A DNA stretch of 64,000 nt. Origin: Chrysophaeum taylorii. Its lineage: Eukaryota > Sar > Pelagophyceae > Pelagomonadales > Pelagomonadaceae. Below, one piece after another: positions 30,302-40,120 of this stretch. Numbering within the stretch: the first letter of the stretch is position 1; each line of letters begins with the position of its first letter. The position numbers and the translations under genes are program-made. Below the pieces are notes generated by a model. It did not search any database. It had not been told where the DNA came from and was given only the letters and a program-made list of their open reading frames with translations. The stretch is from contig JAQMWT010000576.1 in the NCBI GenBank assembly GCA_029834535.1, positions 1 through 64,000 on the forward strand, written 5' to 3'.

Positions 30302-31111
30302 ATGCTTCACGACCTCAAAAAGAAGAAGCAAAAACGCAAAGCAACGCCGAGCGGATTGGTTTCCATTTTACAAGAGTTTGTTCCTCGGAAAGTAGACATT
30401 GAATTCGCGCACCGGCTGCTGAAACACACGCGGGCTGTGATATACGGGAAGCCAGAGGATGATGCTAAGGCCATAACTCATATCGAGCAAGCATGTGCTG
30501 CTGCTGGCATCCATCTCAAATTTATCTGCGTCAACGCAGCGAAGGCGAAGTCCATGCACCTCGAGGCCGAAGAGCTCAAATTCGGGCGGGAACAGGAGCG
30601 CCGGATGAAAGGGAGGCTGATCAATGAGAAGGCCAAGTTTGATCCTACGACTGTTCCTCTCCAAATGTATGACGATCTGGGCGAGGACATACGATTCGTC
30701 ATCGGCTACTCGGTATGCTTCCAATTCGCATGCGAGCTCCTTCCGGATTGCTCGAACGTGAGCTTCGGTGATTTCACCCACACCAAGGCGGGTTGCTTGG
30801 ACGGGATTGTCAAGCTGGCATCCTGCAAAAAGAGCACTACAATCTCTTTTTCTGGCCTTTGGCTGACGAGCACGACGGCGACGAAGTTGACGAAGGCGAC
30901 GAATATGACAAGGTCGACGTGTTCACTGACGACGAAGAAGGCGATCGCGACGCTCCTCGAGATGGCCCGCCTTCTGACACCCCGGGCACTGCTGGAGACG
31001 AACCGTGGCTGGCTGCCCCATCCGCTGCTGGAGGCCAACTGTGGCCACCTGCCGAGGACGAGGTGCTCGTGGTCGAGGAGAAGGCTGCGAAAGCACAAGC
31101 CGCCATTTTGA
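30302..31111 (+). CDS. Unrecognised protein, possible transposase fragment
   Basis: The frame is convincing over about its first 165 residues: a basic start (MLHDLKKKKQKRK), then helices such as AKAITHIEQACAAAGIHLKF, then VIGYSVCFQFACELLPD and SFGDFTHTKAGCLDGIV. The last segment is the sort of strand-turn pattern seen around a catalytic Asp in MULE-type DDE transposases, but I cannot confirm it. From about 30,790 the more protein-like frame is the one starting at 30,793, so a frameshift or an intron is likely there. Role as transposase is a guess from neighbourhood and pattern. Confidence 0.35.
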   Translation: MLHDLKKKKQKRKATPSGLVSILQEFVPRKVDIEFAHRLLKHTRAVIYGKPEDDAKAITHIEQACAAAGIHLKFICVNAAKAKSMHLEAEELKFGREQERRMKGRLINEKAKFDPTTVPLQMYDDLGEDIRFVIGYSVCFQFACELLPDCSNVSFGDFTHTKAGCLDGIVKLASCKKSTTISFSGLWLTSTTATKLTKATNMTRSTCSLTTKKAIATLLEMARLLTPRALLETNRGWLPHPLLEANCGHLPRTRCSWSRRRLRKHKPPF

Positions 31112-31530
31112 AGGAACGCAAGCGAAGCTTCCGAGACGAAGAGATGTCTGATGAGGAAGCAGCGCCAAATTTGCAGCAACCCCGCGCGTCACAGCAACCC
31201 GCCGCGGGTGTCTGTGAGCCGATCTTGAAAGGCACTCGAGGTGCGACTGCCATGGCGATTGCTCGGGACTTTCAGGCTCGTCCACTCGCTCATGTGCAGG
31301 AAACCACCCAGTCGCGCTTAGAACCAGGCCAAAAATGCGCAGTTGCTAGGTGCTTCGTGGGACTGCCATCGCAGCACACGTGCTCACGCTGCCAGAGGTT
31401 TATTCACCTACAGTGAGCTGCACGCGCTCAGGGAGTTGATGAAGGCGACCAACAAAACAACTGCTGGGAACCCAAGTGCAAGCCAATTCGCAAGCCACAG
31501 CGCGAGGTGAAACGCCGCCGTGGCAAATAG
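30793..31530 (+). pseudogene. Continuation of the previous gene: acidic linker and zinc-finger end
   Basis: In this frame an acidic segment (GDEVDEGDEYDKVDVFTDDE) is followed by a charged helix and then a Cys/His cluster CAVARCFVGLPSQHTC, CSRCQRFIH. A TGA at 31414-31416 falls where spacing suggests a zinc-binding Cys, and the frame after it continues protein-like to a Cys-containing basic end (NNCWEPKCKPIRKP). The likely reading is a transposase-like gene inactivated by a point change and by a frame change near 30.8 kb. A read-through or intron is possible but not supported. Confidence 0.35.
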
Positions 31531-31539
31531 CTCTTCAGA

Positions 31540-31922
31540 ACCATGCTGCACCCGCCCGTGTCCCGCCGAGGGCAAGGCGCTGTTCGTGGTAGTTCCCACT
31601 CAGACAAGCTGCGACGTGCTATTCTTGCGCATGCAGCCCTCTTTCTTGCTCATGCGACATGCGACGATCTTTCTTATTCTTGCGCATGCGACTTTAATGC
31701 GCATGTCCACCCCATCGCTGTCCGTTGAGAAGACATCTCTCCCCTACAACCTATCTTCTACCCTTGTCAATAACCCCTGGATTGACCTTCGAGCACCCAC
31801 AAGCACCCCCCGCCTCTTTGCAGTCGACCTTTTACCTCTAGCTTTGTAGAAAACAGTCACCTCGAAACTAGACCCTACCTCTCTCTCTTCTCGGTGCCAC
31901 GTCAGACGAAAAATCCTGCCCT
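31540..31922. other. No gene recognised
   Basis: Intergenic DNA between two convergent genes, with three CTTGCGCATGC-like words near 31.63-31.70 kb. A segment at 31832-31857 recurs inverted at 33438-33462 (TTTTCTACAA, then GCTAGAGG), so the two may mark the ends of something that includes the gene at 31945-33072. Confidence 0.4.
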
Positions 31923-31941
31923 TCAGAGACTTGTATACAAC

Positions 31942-31967
31942 TAACTAACTAACTAACTTCGGACCAC
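31942..31967 (-). mobile_element. 26-bp (GTTA)n-tailed retroposon insertion with 19-bp target duplication
   Basis: The insert is four TAAC units plus TTCGGACCAC, that is, on the minus strand, the last ten bases of the LINE end plus a GTTA tail. It is flanked by perfect 19-bp copies of TCAGAGACTTGTATACAAC at 31923-31941 and 31968-31986. This is the signature of target-primed reverse transcription that stopped almost at once. Confidence 0.85.
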
Positions 31968-33072
31968 TCAGAGACTTGTATACAACGAAACCGCCCAACA
32001 TTTCGTAAACATGTACAAGCTGCGCTTCGGCTGCTTCATCTGGCAACATCGTCATCAAATCCGAACGCTCGTGCGCCGGGAGTCTCGATGCGAAGTCGGC
32101 GAGGAGGTCGTGTCGCCGATGTCGACATCGCGGAAGCTTTTCGCGCGCAGCCATAAGTGGTTGGCGAAGCTCCAATCGACGTTGGGGTGTCAGTTCCGCC
32201 GAATCATCATCTTCTTCTTCAGCACCGGTGCTTTGGTACGCAAGTCGAACACCATCAAGTTCGGCCTGCACGCGACGGATTTCTTCTTGCTGGGCAGTGA
32301 CCTTGTCCTCTTTCTCGTCCAGCTCGCAATACTGGCGGTTGACTGTCATGCGTAGCGTCTTCACCAGAGCCTCATAATCACGGAGCTGCTTTTGCAGCTC
32401 CTCCGAACTCAACTCCGCTTCCATCTCGTTGTCGCGGTATTCGCCGTCATCTTCCTGACCACTCGTTCGACCCTTCTGGCGAGGTGGCGTGGCGTGGCTT
32501 CGGCCGTGTTGGACACGTCGCTTGCTCCCGGACGACGGCGTCGGCGACAGGCTTCGAGCCCGGCCGTTGTCGGTGCTCTGCACGACCGGGGCTGCCGGGG
32601 CGGGCGCCGGAGCCGGCAGAATCGCAAGCGCTGGCTCACGCGAAGAGCTGCGGGCTCGTTTTCGCCTGTCGGTGGTCCAAAACGTCTTGTTCGTAGCCTC
32701 CGGAAACGGAATTCGGCCTGTCGGCCACGGTAAGCTCTCGTGCGGCTGCAAGACGACGTAGGCACAGCGCCAGACACCGTCTTTTTTATAGTTGCGCCGG
32801 TAAATCCCATTAGCACTGTCGGAATACGTGCCTGACGCATGTCGTGGCCCGAGCGCAGAATTCGGCGAGTCGAGGGCCACGCCTCGGAGATTCTTCGACC
32901 GGTCGCGCGCAACGACAGCGTTCAGTAGTTGCCAGTCTGACCAGACCTGTCGGCAGGTGCCGGTGGCCAGGACAGCCTTGACAAGTGGCGCGTCGACGTT
33001 GAGCTCGAACGTTCGCGGCATGCGTCTCGCGTATTCGACCGAGTGTAGCGGGTCGCGATGGACAGCCTTCAC
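31945..33072 (-). CDS. Unrecognised 375-aa protein with coiled coil
   Basis: A long open frame from the ATG at 33,072. Residues 1-140 look globular and basic (PRTFELNVDAPLVKAV, GIYRRNYKKDGVWRCAYVV). A low-complexity Pro/Ala/Arg/Ser region follows, with basic clusters that could be nuclear targeting signals. Residues about 205-275 form a coiled coil (SSEELQKQLRDYEALVKTLR, TAQQEEIRRVQAELDGV), and a helical end follows. I do not know the family. The last residues, after VVYKSL, are encoded by the 26-bp retroposon insertion; without it the frame would continue with KGRIFRLTWH and beyond. The gene converges with the transposase-like gene to its left. Good codon-level continuity over 1.1 kb supports a real or recently real gene. 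Confidence 0.5.
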   Translation of the reverse strand: MKAVHRDPLHSVEYARRMPRTFELNVDAPLVKAVLATGTCRQVWSDWQLLNAVVARDRSKNLRGVALDSPNSALGPRHASGTYSDSANGIYRRNYKKDGVWRCAYVVLQPHESLPWPTGRIPFPEATNKTFWTTDRRKRARSSSREPALAILPAPAPAPAAPVVQSTDNGRARSLSPTPSSGSKRRVQHGRSHATPPRQKGRTSGQEDDGEYRDNEMEAELSSEELQKQLRDYEALVKTLRMTVNRQYCELDEKEDKVTAQQEEIRRVQAELDGVRLAYQSTGAEEEDDDSAELTPQRRLELRQPLMAAREKLPRCRHRRHDLLADFASRLPAHERSDLMTMLPDEAAEAQLVHVYEMLGGFVVYKSLSGPKLVS

Positions 33073-33500
33073 TTACCCAAGCTGACTCCAGGTCCGGAAC
33101 AAGGTCCTGATGGCGTGGCTCGGCGGAGTAAGTAAAGGCCCTCGGCGCTCGGGCAGGGCGGCCTCAAACGTGCCGAGCTAGGGTTTGGACGGATTTTCGC
33201 GACGGCTTTCAAACGAGTGCCGCTGGTCTCGATGTGCCCCGGCGCGCGTCGTAGCCCAAGGCGAGAGGGTCGGCGACGTGTTCCCACCTCGCACGACCGC
33301 GCTCGGCGCAGCAGTCCTCCGGGGAAGCAGGGAATAGGACCAGAGGGTGCTGATCCTAATTTTGAAATATGCTCTGCAATGTCATAATCTCTCTCTCTCT
33401 CTCTCTCCAAGCCTTGTGACGTCAAGCTGACTCTGATTTTCTACAAGGCTAGAGGAACCTTAAAAACCCCCTCGAGTGCACCTCTTTGCAGTCGACCTAT
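33073..33500. other. No gene recognised; contains (CT)n
   Basis: Upstream region of the 375-aa gene. It holds a CT microsatellite at 33389-33407 and the inverted partner of 31832-31857 at 33438-33462. The word CCTCTTTGCAGTCGACC occurs directly at both 31813 and 33481. Confidence 0.45.
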
Positions 33501-33653
33501 AATCGTGCTTACGCTCATCTTCATAGATTAGCGCGCCCCGTAGGCACGTAGTTTTGCATGTTAACGCCAGGTGCAGTTCTACGTATCGTCTGTCGTGTGC
33601 CTAGGCTAGGGGAACTAACCAGTTCCCTGAATTCTAACCTACCAGATTCACGC
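33501..33653 (+). repeat. Gypsy LTR-like remnant, left part
   Basis: Shares ordered blocks with 16485-16600 (CATGTTAAC, GTCGTGTGCC, GGCTAGGGGAAC, CCAGA). The match resumes on the other side of the copia element at 43,817, so copia copy 2 sits inside this remnant. Confidence 0.5.
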
Positions 33654-33848
33654 TCGAGATATAAATTTTGATTTAGGGTTAGTACCCCCCTATCCTAGGG
33701 TTAGCTCTCTTACGTAAGCACATTTTGATTTAAGAACACGCTGTGTTATTCACACCGGCTGTCCTCGTTATAGGAGACAAATACGAGGGCAGACTACCAG
33801 TGCTCTCACTCTGCTGAAGGGTAACACAGTGCAAATTACTGTTCTCTA
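33654..33848 (+). repeat. 5' LTR of copia copy 2
   Basis: 195 bp, start TCGAGATATAAA, end CTGTTCTCTA. It contains the family's TTAGGGTTAGTACCCCC block. Directly after it comes TTGGGCACCAGTCCCGG, shared with copy 3 and in altered form with the LARD, a probable primer-binding site whose tRNA I could not identify. Confidence 0.85.
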
Positions 33849-33933
33849 GATGTTGGGCACCAGTCCCGGTATCAGCAGAGTCCCTGGATTTCCAGAAGAG
33901 TTCCGCTCCCTGACGTTCCTGAACCAAAACAAG

Positions 33934-35235
33934 ATGCCAACCAATCAAGAACTCCAAAAGGAGATAAAAGAACAAGAAGCTCGCTTAGAGGCAAAGCATC
34001 AAAGGGAGATGCAAGCACAAGCTCAAGCAAACGACGCTCGCTTCCAAGCACTCGAAGCGCGATTTAACGCCATGCAGACACCACCTGCCGTCGCTGCTGC
34101 GACTGCTCCCCCCACTCCAGCTCAACAAGACCCCAAGCACAAGGCTAACACCTTTAGTGACCCACCTAGCGCCGTCCTCAAGTCAATGGACTCCGCTCAA
34201 GTCACACCCCAAATGCTCTCGTTTCGCGTTATGCAGTTGTTCGTCGAACATCTGATGCCTGAAACAGGCATAACGCAATACTTCTTGCAGGGCTTCTACA
34301 CGTGGGAATCCGTCTTACGCGGATCTAATGATCTAGCTGACGCTCTTCTCAGCCACTGCATCAAGGAATATGACAAGGACCCCGACAACCACGCTACCGC
34401 TGGGAACACGCACGATTTCCATGGCCGTTGCGTGTACTACAAGGGCGTTTACCGCAAGTTTGGCGAGCACTTCCTGGAAAACGTCTACGAGCCTAAGCTC
34501 CAAGAACATAAAGACCAAGACCAGGACACGATCGATACGACGAAAGGAAAATTATATCCGATCACTCAACCTCACCTCCAAGGAAAACAAGCCGACTTCA
34601 CCGTGTACCTCCGCGAGACCGTGCACCCCCTTTTTCGCCGTTTCCTGCATGCCGGTAGCGACTCCGTCGAGCACCCAGCATACGACGAAATCGATGCACT
34701 CGGATCCTCCCATCCGATCGGACTCGAATTTGTGCTCCAGGTCCGCCTCGCACTTGACAAGCACACGGGCCAGAACCACGTCCACCATGCGCATTATGTT
34801 TATAATGCCTTCCTGGACACACCGTTCAACCCTGAGATCCACGAGCCTGCGCATTATATCGATTATATGCGCCACGTTCAGCAACAGCTTCGCCAAATCA
34901 CCAACGATGCCTCTCTCCAACTTCCCGATGACAAGATCCTCAAGGAAATCCATCAAATGCTGCGGTTCAAGTACCCTCCGAGCTTGCTTGACTCCCGCGC
35001 CCCAACCCACATCAAGGGCTTCGCGCGTCTTGCCAACTGTCTGCGCACCCCCAGCGACTCGCTGTTACTCGACGAAGACAAAGAAGCGATAAATCATCTT
35101 CCCAAGTTGATCGCCCGCATCACGGTTATCTTTGATCGCCCGCATCACGGTTATCTCCACCTTCGAGCGCAACTTTTGGGCTCACCTCAAGCCTCATCCA
35201 ATGCCGAACTTCAAGCCGTTGCGATTCGTCTCTGA
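33934..35235 (+). CDS. gag, copia copy 2
   Basis: The likely start is the ATG at 33,934 (MPTNQELQKEIKEQEARLEA), since an upstream in-frame ATG at 33,850 overlaps the primer site. Residues 1-45 form a charged coiled coil. The following 350 residues are an alpha-helical capsid-like region (TGITQYFLQGFYTWESVLRG, HPIGLEFVLQVRLALDKH, HQMLRFKYPPSLLDSRAPTH). No CCHC knuckle is visible. It matches copy 3 closely, with many silent differences. Role in particle formation is inferred from position. Confidence 0.7.
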   Translation: MPTNQELQKEIKEQEARLEAKHQREMQAQAQANDARFQALEARFNAMQTPPAVAAATAPPTPAQQDPKHKANTFSDPPSAVLKSMDSAQVTPQMLSFRVMQLFVEHLMPETGITQYFLQGFYTWESVLRGSNDLADALLSHCIKEYDKDPDNHATAGNTHDFHGRCVYYKGVYRKFGEHFLENVYEPKLQEHKDQDQDTIDTTKGKLYPITQPHLQGKQADFTVYLRETVHPLFRRFLHAGSDSVEHPAYDEIDALGSSHPIGLEFVLQVRLALDKHTGQNHVHHAHYVYNAFLDTPFNPEIHEPAHYIDYMRHVQQQLRQITNDASLQLPDDKILKEIHQMLRFKYPPSLLDSRAPTHIKGFARLANCLRTPSDSLLLDEDKEAINHLPKLIARITVIFDRPHHGYLHLRAQLLGSPQASSNAELQAVAIRL

Positions 35236-36236
35236 CTTTGGTCGTCTGCCGACCAAGGACAAAGATAATCCACGTTTTCGCTCCCGCCATCATGGCCTCC
35301 ACTTCACCGAAGATGATGATGACACCTCACCCTCTGAAGATGAAATTCCTCCAGATCCTGATGAAGCCTCCCCCGAAAACGACGCAGTTGCAATGTTTCT
35401 CACGGAAGCCAACCTCGATCAAGATGAGGACACCGATCTCATCCAACACCTACACGCCTACCGAAAGAAACAAATGTCCCGCCACCAGAAGAAGACCCCC
35501 CCGAAAAAGCCGCCAAATCCTCGCTCCCCGTCGTACTACGATATCAATGACAGCCCTAATCCCAAGGTCACCCCTGTCACCCCAACCAAGAACAAACACA
35601 ACCCCCGTGCTTTTCCTGTCACCCCAGACAAACGCGAGCACCCGCACCTTCGTAAGGTCACTTTTCCCACTCAAACGCATCCACCACAGCCATATACTCC
35701 TGACCAACGATTCATGGTCCCCCTTCGTGATGTTCGTCGCAAGCTCCAAACCATACGGAACCTGAGTCCACCACCGCCAACCACACATTATCAAATCTGG
35801 CACCAAGCCTCACGACGACGAATTTCCCGACCACATCAACCCTCTCCCCCAGAGTCGCAGATTTTCTTTGTGCCACTTACGCTTCAGGAAAGACCCCCAC
35901 AAAGACTAACTCGATACACGGATGCAATGGACCCGGCACGGAAATTTCTCTAATTGCGGTGGCGCATCATTTTGCTTCACTCGCACAATCCAACATTTTG
36001 TTCCCGAGTCCATACGCCGGATTCCCGAACACACCATTCGAATGGGCAGAGGCACCTTAACCAGCCACTTCATCGGTGTCAAACCGTTGTATTTGCAGGC
36101 CGCAGGTCTCTCCACAGGTTACGTCTTATACCTCGTCTTTCTGGTCGTCCCGAAATTCAGACCAGGTCTACAGGTTATAGCGACATCTCAGCTGAAAGCT
36201 CTGAACGTCCAAGCAACAGACCCGCCGCTGCCGCAC

Positions 36237-36604
36237 TAACTAACTAACTAACTTCAGACCTCTCCCGAGCATGGGAGCCAGGCCGGACCGACAGGAGCCA
36301 GTCCGGAATCACGGGCCTGTAGACGAGGGGCGCCGAAAGGTGGGTCGCCGGAGAGTGATCATCAAGCTTGTCGCCATGCGACGAGGAGACCGCGATGTGA
36401 CTGACAACCAACTCGTCGATAACCTTCCGTCTGCGCCCCCCGGCCATACCCCGTCCCACTGCGAACGTTCCGGCTGCCAACCGGCCCGCCCGAGAGGCGA
36501 ATAGGTGCCAACCTACGCCGGGAGGGCGGATGCCCTCGCAAGGCTCAGGATTCATGAGGCACCGTCCTCCATCGCAACCATGCGGTCGGCGATCAGGGTA
36601 TGAA
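36237..36604 (-). mobile_element. (GTTA)n-tailed retroposon, copy B
   Basis: Inverted relative of copy A over its whole length, inserted in copia copy 2. The tail is four or more TAAC units on the plus strand at 36237. GCAC lies on both sides (36233-36236 and 36605-36608), a short possible target duplication. The uninterrupted copia sequence at the same place is seen in copy 3. Confidence 0.7.
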
Positions 36605-36989
36605 GCACGAACCATACTTATATGAGCTTCTGAAAACGTCCACCTCAGATCCCCACGATTATAAGACGCTTCTAGGCAAAACCGCATTAGTTCTCGCCAA
36701 TCGCCAAACTAATGGTCTATTGTCCCTGCCATCCCATCCAGAGCAAACATTCCGCGCTGTGCTTAGTTTTCACACCAGTACGAGAATGTCCCTCAAGGGT
36801 GAGCTCGCACACACCACGCAGAACGTCGCAAAGACACGTTCGCAATCCCACATGTTAGATTTTGCAAAATTACAGAATCATTCCATATTTTTGACGTAAC
36901 TCATCTGCCTACCGCGCACTGTCGTCCAATATGCATTCACTGGCTCAGCGGACCTCTCTGTGCAAGCACAACCCCCTCCGCTAAACACA

Positions 36990-38520
36990 GCCATTATTGC
37001 AGGTGGACTCCACCAAGAAGGCTTTGACTCTTTTCGCAAACGCTTCGACAAACGCATTACTGTCGTGGTCACCTGTGAAATCAACCCTATTATGCCCGCG
37101 CGCAACAACTCTTCCCGCACGCTCAGCATTATGCGGAACTAAGAAAGCTCGCTGCGGCTATGCAAACCGGCAAAATACGACTATCACCTTGCCGTGTCAA
37201 CATCTGAGTGTAATGAAAGAATATGACGGCTATGCCACTCCGTTGACCGCCGACCTTTTCGTCAAAGAACAAATCCGCTTTGTTCGTTGCGCACTCCCGA
37301 CATACACCATGGTCGAGAATATACCCCCCAACCCCAGAACTCATCACGAGTACACTGAACTCGCCAAATGCTATCAGCGCGTCGGTTACTTCCGACACTC
37401 CGGTGTCTACAATGCCTCCGCTTTTGGTGACGTCATAAGCAAGAACCGCTACCTCGCTGTCTATGCCCGACACCCGCTCACCGACTACAACCTCGAGAAA
37501 ACCGCTTCTCCTTGGTTAATATCTCCTCCGAGCATGGTTCCCCTACTGGACCCCAGTCACACTATCCCCGACGATCTCTGGATCGCCAACCCCGCCCTTC
37601 GTGGCTCAGTGACCCGCTCCACCTTGGACTATTACCCGAGCAAGGCCACTTTCTCCTACAAACCCGCCAACGCCTCGAAACTCTCGATTTCCGAGAATGC
37701 ACGTATCTGCCAAATGCTCGCACGCCTGAAGAAGCCCTTCACGGATGTAGGACTCGACGCCGACGGCACCCCTTATGCCTCGATGGCTAATATCGCCCAT
37801 CTCTTGGCATTCACATTGCTGCACGATCACTTGTCGCAACATCCTCCTCTCGCCGCCTGGTACTCACTCCGCTGTTTTCATGCCACAGAGTATAATGTGC
37901 TTACCATTTGGATGGAGCCATCACCGGCACTGTCGCTACTGCCGTCGCACGTGGCTACTTCCCGCGCGCCTCTCTCACCCTACATTCAAGGCTCCCTCTG
38001 ATATTGGACTGTTCCCACCAACCCGCAGTCTTCTCCCCCACGCACACCTTTTCCTTGGATGTTCCCAAGGGCACCGCCTTTCTGGTCGTCGCCTATACCA
38101 ACTCCTTGGCAGCCGCTCACAGCTGCTCGCGCCACTCCACGTGGGTCCACTACATGAATCGCTCGCATCCCGGCTTTGCCACGATCGATTCACAAGGGCG
38201 AATCACACTCGATGACCCCACGGGACTCATAATGTCCAAGCACGTCCCACTTACGCGAACTATGTCGGCCACATCGGAGACACGCTCCAGAAAAGCACCA
38301 AGTGCTACTCGGCCACTGGCTCGTACCCAACCAACACGAGCTACTCCAACGCACTACTGCTGATCTCGCCCGACCACATCCGATATGCGACTCTCAATGA
38401 AATCGCAAAGTTCGGACACCACTCGGACCCGGAACTGCTCCGCCTGTTCCAACAGCACCCGCCGTACTTCGCGTTCAAGGCACTGGCCAACGCCGTCCCG
38501 CACAACATGCTGCAGGCCAA
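36990..38520 (+). CDS. C5 cytosine DNA methyltransferase domain, copia copy 2
   Basis: Same domain as in copy 1 at the same place in the element. Motif I-like IIAGGLHQEGFDSF begins at about 36,993. The PCQ of motif IV is at 37192-37200 (LPCQHLSVMKEYDG). The motif VI position is near 37,315, and the motif VIII-like SAFGDVISKNRYLAV follows. The motif X-like ANAVPHNM is at about 38,483. The long segment between motifs VIII and IX is conserved with copy 1 in both length and sequence. This copy is a fossil with a few interruptions. Its presence shows the domain belongs to the family and is not a one-off insertion in copy 1. Confidence 0.75.
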
Positions 38521-38949
38521 GTACAGCGCTGTCCTCGCACTCCACGAATCGCATCACCATGTGAACCTTCACATCGAATGGGCAACCATACGCAATGGCA
38601 TCCCAGCCCCGGAGACATCAACCAGGTTGCCGAATTCTTCTCGAACATCTCCAGCCGTCTCTTAGCAGAGGAGGACCTCAACCTGACCTCCCTCTTCAAT
38701 GCCGTAGCAGATGCTCACCATGCTGCGATCCGCAAGACAAGCAAATCGAAAAACCTCGAGACGCTACTTGCCGAGGCCACAGTTGCCAAAGTCCGAGTTG
38801 ACAAGCGACCCAGCCCCCCCAGCGCTTCGACTGCCGCTCTGCCCCCCTTGCACAAGCCCGGCACCATTCAGCACGCGAAAAGAGTGCTTTTGCTCGCTCG
38901 CTGGCCACACACACCACCAGCAACCAGAGATTCTTCGCTGCACGATTGC

Positions 38950-40120
38950 CGCCAATGTAACGAATCTCCGCAAGGTGATGATCGGTATCTGCAAGACTGC
39001 AGCGAATGCAAGCGCTGTCAACCGCATGTTAGCTTCAGTCATCGGAACTCTTCCTGGTCACAGGATGAACTGGCCTACGCCCCTGGTCAACATCTCCACA
39101 TGGATGTCTCCTACCCCAGCATCAACAAATGCTATGGTGGATTCCGATACATCATGCATTTCGTGTGTGTTTTTTCGGCACACAAATGGGTATACTAACT
39201 AACTAACTAACTTCAGACCTCTCCCGAGCATGGGAGCCAGGACGGACCGACAGGTGCCAGTCCGGAATCACGGGCCTGTAGACGAGGAGCGCCGAAAGGT
39301 CGGTCGGCGGAGAGTGACCATCAAGCTTGTCGCCATGCGACGAGGAGACCGCGATGTGACTGACAACCAACTCGTCGATAACCTTCCGTCTTCGCCCCCC
39401 GGCCATACCCCGTCCCACTGCGAACGTTTCGGCTGCCAACCGGCCCGCCCGGGAGGGTATACTTCCTAAGGAAACTAGACGCGCAGGAAGTTCTGGCCGG
39501 CATCCTCTACATGGTCAATGTGATTAAGGTCGAATTCGATGTAAGTGTAAAAATCATCTCGTCTGATGCCTTTTCCACCTTCCGCTCCGAAGCTTTCCAC
39601 CCGCTCAAGGTGCAACTCGGTATCCAGTCCACTGCAGCGAATGCAAGCGCTGTCAATCGCATGTCAGCTTTCGTCACAAGAACACTTCCTGGTCACAGGA
39701 TGAACTAGCCTATGCTCCTGGCCAACATCGCCACATGGATGTCTCATACCCGAGCAGCCGCAAATGCTATGGTGGCTTTCGTTACATCATGCATCTTGTG
39801 TGTGTTATTTCGGCACACGAATGGGTATACTTCCTGCGGAAACTGGACGCGCAGGACGTTCTGGCCGGCATCATCTACGTGGCCAATGTGATTAAGGTCG
39901 AATTCGATGTAAGTGTGAAAATCATCTCGTCTGATGCCTTTTCCACCTTCCGCTCCGAAGCTTTCCACCCGCTCAAGGTGCAACTCGGTATCCAGTTTCA
40001 AATCATTGGTCGCCACCTACACCAGCGGAACTTCGTGGAAAACATCATTAAGGAAAACACACGAGGCACTGTAGTCCGCCTCCTTGACCTTCGCAGTGTC
40101 CGCATCGAAGGAAAGCGTAT
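38950..40120 (+). CDS. Copia integrase region, copy 2
   Basis: Contains the CSECKRCQPH zinc module end, the first catalytic Asp in LHMDVSYPS and the second in IISSDAFSTF, matching copy 1. A GTTA-tailed retroposon interrupts it, and some of the core is present twice. A fossil. Confidence 0.75.
39196..39454 (-). mobile_element. (GTTA)n-tailed retroposon, copy C
   Basis: About 259 bp, 5'-truncated relative to copies A and B, with a TAAC tail at its left edge. An 8-bp target duplication, GGGTATAC, is visible at 39188-39195 and 39455-39462. It sits in the integrase region of copia copy 2. Confidence 0.8.
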
